Source: a bacterium
GTDB lineage: Bacteria > SAR324 > XYD2-FULL-50-16
Direction: 5' to 3'
Assembly (NCBI GenBank): GCA_024275165.1
Contig: JAJRZQ010000019.1
Location: 6,259-70,258, forward strand
DNA length: 64,000 nt
Of the stretch, positions 41,858-49,800 are shown piece by piece. The notes beneath the pieces were generated by a model. The model was not told where the DNA came from. It was given only the letters and a program-made list of their open reading frames with translations, and searched no databases. A program made the translations under genes and the position numbers. Numbering within the stretch: the first letter of the stretch is position 1; each line of letters begins with the position of its first letter.

Positions 41858-44800
41858 ATGAATCAACCAAAAAAGATTTCTTCCCAATCCAATTCGGGTT
41901 TTGTCAAAAGCATTTGCGGTATTTGCCCCGCTGGTTGTTGGGTAGAGGCGCGCTTAGACGCAAAGGGAAAGCTGAGCGAGGTTCGGGCTGACCCGGATTC
42001 AAGTTTTGGGACTATCTGCCACTTAGGTGAAGCGAGTACCGAGATCGTCTACGCTAAAGACCGCATCCAAACCCCGCTGAAGCGGGTCGGCCCCAAGGGG
42101 AGTTTTCAGTTTGAGCCCATCACTTGGGATGAGGCAATGGAACTCATTGCCCAAAAACAATTGGATTTTAAAGAGCAATATGGGCCGGAGTCCCTGGCTA
42201 TCTACACCGGCAGGGGGAGCTTTGATTTAAGTCTCTGCGATGTTTACCAACCTGCCGGGGTTGCCGTTTCCTCTGCCGCCTCGGTGCTTTTTCCTCTTGG
42301 CAGCCCCAATACTTTAGGTGTAGGGGCGCTCTGTTATGTTTCCTTTGCCATGATCGCCCCTCATGTGACCTTGGGCGGCATGCTCACCAACATGTATTCG
42401 GATATTGAACAGGCTGAAATCGTGGTGATTTGGGGCGCGAATCCCGCCACCGACAGCCCTCCTTTGGATTACCAGCGCATCACCGATGCCCATGCCCGAG
42501 GGGCAAAGATCATTGTCATTGACCCCAGGGAAACCGCCCTGGCTCGATTAAAAAATGCCCAATGGGTGCCGACTCGACCGGGTACCGACGGGGCCTTGGC
42601 TTTAGGCTTGTGCCAGGTGATCATCGCCGAAGAACTATATGACGAGGGCTTTGTCAAAGACTGGACTTTAGGTTTTGATGAATTTGACAGCTATGCGCAG
42701 CATTTTCGCCCCGAAGTGGTGGAAAATATTACGGGCGTCCCGGCAGAGGTGGTGGTTGAACTGGCCAGGGAAATCAGCGCGGCAAAAGGGGCGGCCCCGG
42801 TGATGTATTCCGGTTTGGAATATAGTGAGTCTGGGGTGCAGGCGATTCGGGCAACCTTGGTTTTATGGGGCCTGGCAGGGCAGTTGGATGTTCCTGGCGG
42901 GCGTTGTTTTACCATGCGGCAAAATCATTTTCAGGTCAATCGGGATGGCTTGGTGGCCAATCCTTGCCCGGATAAAGCCTTGGGGCGGGATCGTTTTCCC
43001 GTTTACAGCCACTACCGGGGAGAGTCGCACGCGATCAGCCTTCCCGAGTCCGTTTTGGATGCCAAACCCTACCGGATTCGCAGCCTCATTATTTTAGGCG
43101 GGAGCATCATCACCTCTTGGCCGGAACCAAAAAAATGGCGCAAAACCCTAGAAAATCTAGATTTTTTAGTCACCATTGATCGGCAATTAACCGCGGATTC
43201 AGCCTATGCCGATATCGTGCTTCCGGCCACCACGGGGTATGAAATCGACAGTTACATGGTTTATGGCCCTATATTTAAGATTCGTGAACGCTTGATTGAG
43301 CCGGTCGGCTTGGCGAGGAATGATTTTTTTATTTTGGCTGATTTGGCAAAGCGCTTAGGCTATGGACACCTTTACCCCCAAAGCAAAGAAGAGTTGTATG
43401 CCTATGTATTGAAGGGAACAGGCTACAGCTATGAGCAGGTGAAGGCCAACCAAAACCAGGTGAGCCTGCAAACCCAGATGATGGAATATAAAAAATGGGA
43501 AAAAGGTGGCCTGCGGGCCGATGGAAAGCCTGGTTTTGATACGCCCAGCGGCAAGCTGGAAATCGCCTCCAGCTTATTGGAAGAATATGGTTATAATCCG
43601 CTTACTGTTTACACCGAGCCCGCCGAATCGCCGCTCTCGCGGCCTGATTTAGCCAAGGAGTTCCCCTTAGTGTTTAATTCCGGCGCCAGGGTAACCACCG
43701 ATTTTCGCAGTCAGCACCATGGGGTTGCCAGTTTATCGAAGGTTCAGCCTGAACCGGTCGTGACCTTAAATAACAAAGATGCCGCTGCCAGAGGGATTGA
43801 AGAAGGCTCTTGGGTTGAGGTGAAAAGCCCCCGCGGCGCGGTCGCCATGCGGGCTTATGTGACCGAGAGAATCGTCCCCGGAGCCATTGATGCCAATATG
43901 GGCGGTGGTGGCCCCATCGGCCCCAAGGCATGGCAAGAAAACAACATCAATGAATTGACGAATTTGTCTCAGTTTGACCCCATTTCGGGGTTTCCCGTTT
44001 ACAAGGCTTTGCTCTGTGATGTATTGCCTTTACAGGGGGATAAGCGCGCGACCCAGAGTGGAGAATACACAGCGCCCCAAACCCAACACAAAGCCGTAAC
44101 GCGTCGGGTTTATTTTGACCACAACGCCACCAGCCCGCTCGCCCGCTCGGTGAAAGAGGCCATGATTGCCCACTTGGATGATTTTGGAAATCCAAGCAGC
44201 ATCTACAGTGAGGGGAAAAAAATCAGGGCCCTGCTGGATCAAGCAAAACGCCATTTGGGGCAGTTGCTCAACTGTACGGCAAAACGCCTGATTGTGACTT
44301 CTGGCGGTTCCGAGGCCAACAACCTCGCGTTGAAGGGATTGTTGCATTTGCGTGGCAAGCGCAACCGCTTGATTACCAGTCAATTTGAACATCCTTCCAT
44401 ATTAAAGGCCTGCCGACAATTAGAGGCCCAAGGCATTGAGGTCACCTATTTGCCCGTGAGCAGCCAGGGAGTGGTTACGCCCCAGGCCTTGACCGATGCC
44501 CTTGATGATGATTGTTTTGGAGTCAGTATTATGCTGGCGAATAATGAAGTGGGGAGCCTGCAACCTATCGCGGAATTGGCTGAAATCGCTCACCAAAACG
44601 GGGCTTGGTTTCACTGCGACGCGGTGCAGGCCGTGGGGAAAATTCCCTTAGATCTAACTCAATTGCCCGTGGACGCCTTGAGTTTGTCGGCCCATAAATT
44701 CCACGGCCCCAAGGGGGTCGGGGCCTTGTTCCTACGCAAGGGGTTCGAGTTGGAACCCTTGATCGCCGGTGGCGCACAAGAGTACGGGGTGCGCGGGGGC

Positions 44801-45253
44801 ACGGAAAACAGCCTGGCCTTGATCGGTTTGGGTAAGGCGGCTGAAGAGGCGGTTAAGAACTTAGCTCAATTTGCCCAGGTGGCCCAACTCCGAGATCAAT
44901 TAGAACAGGGGATTGTAACCCAAGTTCCCGGGGCGGTGATCAACGCCGCAGGGGCAAACCGCTTGCCCCACTGCACGAATATCACCCTACCCCAAACTCG
45001 GGGGGAATCGCTGGTCTTAGCCTTAGACCAACGGGGTTTTGCCTTGAGTTCTGGTTCCGCCTGTCAATCGGGCAGCCCGAAACCTTCTCACTGCCTCTTG
45101 GCTTTAGGCTTGAGCGAAGCCCAAGCGCACTGCTCGATTCGCTTAAGCCTTGGCATTGAAAACACAAAAGAAGAGGTTGAATTGTTTTTAAAGTCCCTGC
45201 AAGAGTTGTTTGCCGGATCCGCCCAGTTGATTCGTTTTGTTCCCTGTCGCTAA
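41858..45253 (+). CDS. Molybdopterin oxidoreductase fused to cysteine desulfurase; probable metallopterin-dependent ergothioneine synthase
   Basis: 1131 residues. Residues 1-740 form a DMSO-reductase-family molybdopterin domain: [4Fe-4S] motif CGICPAGC plus a fourth Cys (TICHLGEAS), bis-MGD segments, and a Cys in GVGALCYVSF that could bind the metal. Residues 750-1131 are a class-V cysteine desulfurase: YFDHNATSPL, PLP lysine in SLSAHKFHGPKG (about 946), catalytic Cys in SSGSACQSG (about 1069). As I recall, this same fusion was described as the metallopterin-dependent ergothioneine synthase of Caldithrix abyssi, which turns hercynine into ergothioneine with sulfur from cysteine. The next gene, egtD, makes hercynine. 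The stop lies 15 bases before the egtD ATG. Confidence 0.85.
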   Translation: MNQPKKISSQSNSGFVKSICGICPAGCWVEARLDAKGKLSEVRADPDSSFGTICHLGEASTEIVYAKDRIQTPLKRVGPKGSFQFEPITWDEAMELIAQKQLDFKEQYGPESLAIYTGRGSFDLSLCDVYQPAGVAVSSAASVLFPLGSPNTLGVGALCYVSFAMIAPHVTLGGMLTNMYSDIEQAEIVVIWGANPATDSPPLDYQRITDAHARGAKIIVIDPRETALARLKNAQWVPTRPGTDGALALGLCQVIIAEELYDEGFVKDWTLGFDEFDSYAQHFRPEVVENITGVPAEVVVELAREISAAKGAAPVMYSGLEYSESGVQAIRATLVLWGLAGQLDVPGGRCFTMRQNHFQVNRDGLVANPCPDKALGRDRFPVYSHYRGESHAISLPESVLDAKPYRIRSLIILGGSIITSWPEPKKWRKTLENLDFLVTIDRQLTADSAYADIVLPATTGYEIDSYMVYGPIFKIRERLIEPVGLARNDFFILADLAKRLGYGHLYPQSKEELYAYVLKGTGYSYEQVKANQNQVSLQTQMMEYKKWEKGGLRADGKPGFDTPSGKLEIASSLLEEYGYNPLTVYTEPAESPLSRPDLAKEFPLVFNSGARVTTDFRSQHHGVASLSKVQPEPVVTLNNKDAAARGIEEGSWVEVKSPRGAVAMRAYVTERIVPGAIDANMGGGGPIGPKAWQENNINELTNLSQFDPISGFPVYKALLCDVLPLQGDKRATQSGEYTAPQTQHKAVTRRVYFDHNATSPLARSVKEAMIAHLDDFGNPSSIYSEGKKIRALLDQAKRHLGQLLNCTAKRLIVTSGGSEANNLALKGLLHLRGKRNRLITSQFEHPSILKACRQLEAQGIEVTYLPVSSQGVVTPQALTDALDDDCFGVSIMLANNEVGSLQPIAELAEIAHQNGAWFHCDAVQAVGKIPLDLTQLPVDALSLSAHKFHGPKGVGALFLRKGFELEPLIAGGAQEYGVRGGTENSLALIGLGKAAEEAVKNLAQFAQVAQLRDQLEQGIVTQVPGAVINAAGANRLPHCTNITLPQTRGESLVLALDQRGFALSSGSACQSGSPKPSHCLLALGLSEAQAHCSIRLSLGIENTKEEVELFLKSLQELFAGSAQLIRFVPCR

Positions 45254-45268
45254 TGAGTGAGAAAAAAT

Positions 45269-46255
45269 ATGAATTTATTTAACCAACCGATTACCTTAGA
45301 AAACCACCTCCACCTAGACTTCAGTCAGGAGTTGAAAGAAGATATCCGCCGGGGCTTATTGGCCAAGCAAAAACGCATCCCCAGCAAATACTTTTATGAT
45401 GATCAGGGTTCGCAACTCTTTGAAGAAATTTGCAAAACACCCGAATACTATGTGACCCGCACTGAATTGGAATTGCTCGAATCCATTGCCGAAGACTTGA
45501 TGCAGGGGTTTCAGGAGGGGGATTTGGTGGAGCTGGGTTCCGGTGCCCATTGGAAGATTCAGCGCTTGTTGGAGGCGACGGATTCCGCCCAGCGCCAACG
45601 ATTGCGCTATCTCCCGATTGATGTGAGTCAAGAGGCCATTCGGGTCTCTTCCCAGGCCTTGCAGCGGAGGTTTCCTGATTTGGCTATTCATGGTCATATT
45701 GCTGATTTTACAGGTAATTTAATCGGTTTAAAGCAAAGCCGACCCTTGATGATGATTCTTTTTGGCAGTTCAATCGGTAATTTTGAATTTGACGAGGCGA
45801 GGGATTTCCTTCGCAGAGTGACCGCGGACCTTACACAAGAGGATCGCTTTTTATTGTCCGTGGACCGGGTGAAGCCTGCTTCGGTTTTACATGCCGCGTA
45901 CAATGATCAAGCGGGGGTGACCGCGGCGTTTAATAAAAATGTTCTTACGGTACTCAATCGCCAGCTCGAGGCGGATTTTGTTTTGGAGGATTTCGCTCAT
46001 AAGGCTTTTTTCAACCTCGAGGCCGAGCGGGTCGAGATGCATTTAGTCGCCCAACGCCCCTTGCGTGCCCGGGTGAAGCATCTTGATATGGAATTTGAAT
46101 TTGCGGAGGGTGAAAGCATTCACACCGAGATCTCTCAAAAATACTCAAAAGAGTCTGCCTTGGCTTTGGTTCAGGCAGCAGGCCTGCAATTAGTGCGATG
46201 GTATCATGCCCAAGATGAATGGTTTTCAATCATGGAACTGCAAAAAGCCAATTGA
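45269..46255 (+). CDS. egtD: L-histidine N-alpha-methyltransferase
   Basis: EgtD trimethylates histidine with three S-adenosylmethionine to hercynine, the first step of ergothioneine synthesis. The 328 residues match the family: KYFYDDQGSQLFEEICKTPEYYVTRTE (about residues 40-65), SAM-binding ELGSGAHWK (about 90), FGSSIGNF (about 165) and late HAAYNDQAGVTAAFN. The start could also be GTG 45257, four codons earlier. Its TGA stop abuts the repeat at 46257. The gene for the iron-dependent EgtB sulfoxide synthase is absent, consistent with the molybdopterin route. Confidence 0.93.
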   Translation: MNLFNQPITLENHLHLDFSQELKEDIRRGLLAKQKRIPSKYFYDDQGSQLFEEICKTPEYYVTRTELELLESIAEDLMQGFQEGDLVELGSGAHWKIQRLLEATDSAQRQRLRYLPIDVSQEAIRVSSQALQRRFPDLAIHGHIADFTGNLIGLKQSRPLMMILFGSSIGNFEFDEARDFLRRVTADLTQEDRFLLSVDRVKPASVLHAAYNDQAGVTAAFNKNVLTVLNRQLEADFVLEDFAHKAFFNLEAERVEMHLVAQRPLRARVKHLDMEFEFAEGESIHTEISQKYSKESALALVQAAGLQLVRWYHAQDEWFSIMELQKAN

Positions 46256-46256
46256 A

Positions 46257-46467
46257 GGAACCTCTGAAAAACTCCTTGCCTACCGCTTGTTCAAGCGGTA
46301 AGTTCGTGCCCTTCGGGCTGATTGTAGCCCTGGGGGCGCGTCGAGTTTTTCGGTCTTTTCGGTTGTGAATGAAATCCACAATCCCAACGCGAATCAATAA
46401 GTCGCGCTTTTTGATTTGGCAAGGCATCCCTGCCTTGCTGGGAAACTCCGCGTTTTTCAGAGTTTCC
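46257..46467. repeat. Dispersed hairpin repeat, copy 1 (211 bp)
   Basis: This copy has imperfect inverted ends (GGAACCTCTGAAAAA at the left; GGAAACTCTGAAAAA read inward from the right) and is flanked by TGAA on both sides (46253-46256, 46468-46471). The left TGAA contains the egtD stop. It is inverted relative to copies 2 and 3. Internally it carries the stems CTACCGCTTG / CAAGCGGTA(A) and GCAAGGCA / TGCCTTGC. It has no coding frame, so it resembles a MITE-like non-autonomous element. Confidence 0.85.
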
Positions 46468-46876
46468 TGAATCGTAAGCTGGAACCTTAAACCGTGGAGG
46501 GCAAATAGCGTATGCTGTGCTTTGGGGTTGTTGGTTGAAATAAAAATATTCTACATTCTAATCCTGTATTTGATTTCTTCGCCCTTTTTCGCCTTTTCAC
46601 CCTCCTTTGTTATCTTACAGGGAAAACATAACCCAGCTGCGAGGGGGGCTGTTTCCTGACCCGAATCCCTTATATTGATAAGCCAGGCGGCCCTTTAGCC
46701 CCTTGTCATTTTTCCCGCTCAAATGGCTTTATATTTTTTCAAGAAAGGCTTCTTTACCTGGGTAGAGAACTTGGGTACCCTCAAGCGTAGCCCAGCGGCA
46801 ATTTTAGAACAAAATTGAGTTAGTCTACGCATCTTTTCAGGATTATAAAAACCGAAGCTGTGTCTTAGAGGGAACC
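46468..46876 (+). other. Intergenic leader of the NRPS-PKS gene
   Basis: No gene is visible. A weak promoter-like pair (TTGAAA at 46535 and TCTAAT at 46557, 16-base spacing) lies about 315 bases before the start. A Shine-Dalgarno sequence, AGAGGGA (46867-46873), precedes the NRPS ATG. Nothing else is recognisable. Confidence 0.4.
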
Positions 46877-49800
46877 ATGTCACAACAAGATACTTGGAGG
46901 GAACTCTCCATAGGCCAAAAGTCCTTTTTCTTTTTCTACCAAGCCTACCCCGAAGCCCCGGTATACAATGTCAGCTATTTTTGGACGGTTGAAGGGGAGT
47001 TGGACCCTGATCGTTTAGGGGATTGCCTAGCGCAAATCATTGAAAAGCATGAGGTGTTGCGTACTACCTTTCACCTCAAATCGGGCCAACCCATGGGCCA
47101 GGTTCGTAGTGACCTTCCCCTCCCTTTTTGCGTACAGGAAGTTGGTGATTGGACTCCAAGCCAGCTGGAGCAATGGCGACAGCAAGAAAACCGAACCCCC
47201 TTCGACCTCTCCAGCGAGGTGCCCTGGCGTTGGAATTGTCTGTTGCAAAAAGGGAAAGCTCTTTGGCTATCGGTAACCTGGCACCATATCTGCAATGACC
47301 TGTGGTCTCATATGCTTTTGATGAGGGAGTTAAAACACCTCTATGGCGGACTCGACCCCTTTAGCCCAGAGCGGCCCTTTTACGAGGCCGTGGAGCAGAA
47401 AAAAAAATGGCTTGAGGGGCCCCGGGCCGCCAAGCAGCTCGCCTATTGGCAGGAAAGGCTTGTAGACGCTCCCCCCCTGGAAATGCCCTGTGACCAACCC
47501 TTAAGCGGTGTCCCCCGTTTTGAGGTCGGCCGCCTGCAAGAGGAGGTACCGCCACCCATTGCTCAGCGACTCGCGGAGTTGGCCCAAGAAGCGAAAACCA
47601 GTGAGTTCACCCTGTATCTTTCTTTGCTTCAGCTTTTGTTGCATCGCTATTCGGGGCAGGAGCGGTTTTTTGTTGGCGCGCCCATGGCGGGGCGCAGCGG
47701 GGATGCCTTTGCCCATACCGTTGGCTACTTTGTGAATATTATCGCTTATGAAGCGGATTTTTCCGGTCAACTTAGTTTTTTACAGTTTTTAGATATCCAG
47801 CACCAACAGGTGCGCCAGAGCCTGCGGCGCAAGGATTACCCCTTTTTTCTCTTGCTCAAGCAGTTGGGGTCTCGTCGGGATTTGCAGCGTCCCGGGGTTT
47901 TTCAAGTTGCCTTTGGCTGGGAAGAACCCAATTCCTTTTTATCTCCTCAAGCTCCAATGGTCAGCCAGGAATACGGTCAACGAGAAACCTGGGATTTAGG
48001 AAGTTTCAAGCTCCGTTTAACTGCCAAGTGGCAGGTTACCGAGTTTGATTTGGTCTTGCGTATCGCCAACAACACCAATAATCTGAAGATAGATTTAGAA
48101 TACAATCGCCAACTCTTTAGTCCTCAGCTGGCTGAGGACCTCTTGACCAGTTTTCAAGTGCTGCTGAGCGAGGTCGCTCAGGAGGCGAACCGCCCCCTTT
48201 CCAGCCTGCCTTTGCTTTCTTCAGAGCAGAGGCACCGCTTGGTAAATCAATGGGGCAAGGGGCCTGGTCAGCGTTGTGATTTTGGTTCTTTTGTGGGGCT
48301 GGTCACAGATTGGGCAACAAAACAACCCAGGGCTCCGGCATTGGAAATGGAAGGTCAGGTGATGAGTTATCAAGAGTTGGATCACCGTTCCAATCAATTG
48401 GCCCGTTATCTGCGCCAAGAGGGGGTAAAGAGGGGAGAAATCATTGGGCTTTATACCCAACCCGCCTTAGAGCGAATTGTCGCCCTGTTGGCGATTCAAA
48501 AGGCAGGGGCCGCCTATTTGCCCTTGGACCCGAGTTACCCTTGGGATCGTTTGGAATTCATGATGAAAGATACCCAGCTCAATTGGGTTGTGGGTCTGGA
48601 AGGGATGGAGGTCTTGGGTCAAGGGGTCAAGACCTTCAATGTCAAGGAGAAGTCGGCCCAGTGGCGGAGTTGCTCTGGAAAACCTTTGCAAAACCAGGTA
48701 GGGCCGTCAGACTTAGCTTATGTAATCTATACTTCCGGTTCCACGGGGGAGCCAAAAGGCGTTTTGTTGGAGCATCAAGGGCTGGTTAATTTAGTTTGCT
48801 CCCTGCGAGGGATTTATCAAATTCAGCCCCTGAGTCGCGTTTTGCAATTGGGCAGTCTCAATTTCGATATTTCTCTTTTTGAAATCGCCTTAGCTCTGGG
48901 TTCAGGGGCTTGCCTCGTGCTGGCCGCCAGGGAAAAGCTCTGGCCGGGGCCGGGCTTGGTCGAGCTTTTGGCAGAGCAGAGGGTCTCTCATCTTTTTATC
49001 ACCCCTTCCAGCCTGGCCGCGCTGCCTCATGGAGAGTTGCCCCATTTGAAGGCGATTATCGCGGGAGGGGAGGCCTGTTCACATGGCTTGGTCGCCCAGT
49101 GGGGCAAGGGGAGGCGTTTTTTTAATGCCTATGGGCCTACGGAAATCACCATTGCGGCCACGACCGCGGAAGTGAGCCCAGAAGATGAAACGGTTCCCCT
49201 AGGCCGCCCCTTAGCCAATCTGAATCTGTTGGTTTTGGATCAAGTCGGGAACTTAGCCCCTCCGGGGGCTACCGGGGAGCTGTACATCGGTGGGCCCGGG
49301 TTGGCCCGAGGTTACCTCAACCAAGCGGATTTGACCGGACGCCGTTTTGTTCCCTCACCGCTGGATCCCAAACAACGGCTTTATCAGACCGGCGATTTGG
49401 TGCGTTACCGTTTTGACGGCCAATTGTTGTACCTAGGCCGGGCAGACCGACAGATCAAGATTCGGGGTTTTCGGGTGGAGCCCGGTGAAATCGAGGTGCG
49501 ACTTTTGCGGTACCCGGGAATCAAACAGGTCAAGGTCATCGACAATCCGCCCAATAGCCAATTGGTGGCCTACTATCTGCCCCAAGGGGTCGCGCCCAGT
49601 GCCGCTAAACTCAAAGACTTCTTGAGCGAACAATTGCCCCCTCAATTGGTTCCTTCGGGTTTTGTCGCGCTGACCGCCTTTCCCTTGACCGCCAATGGAA
49701 AGCTGGATGTCCTTCGCCTGCCCCTACCTTACGCGGAGGCGCAAGCTGAGGCGGAAAGCTCACCCGCCTTAGAGGGGCAAGGTGGCCGGGCAAAGGTGGC

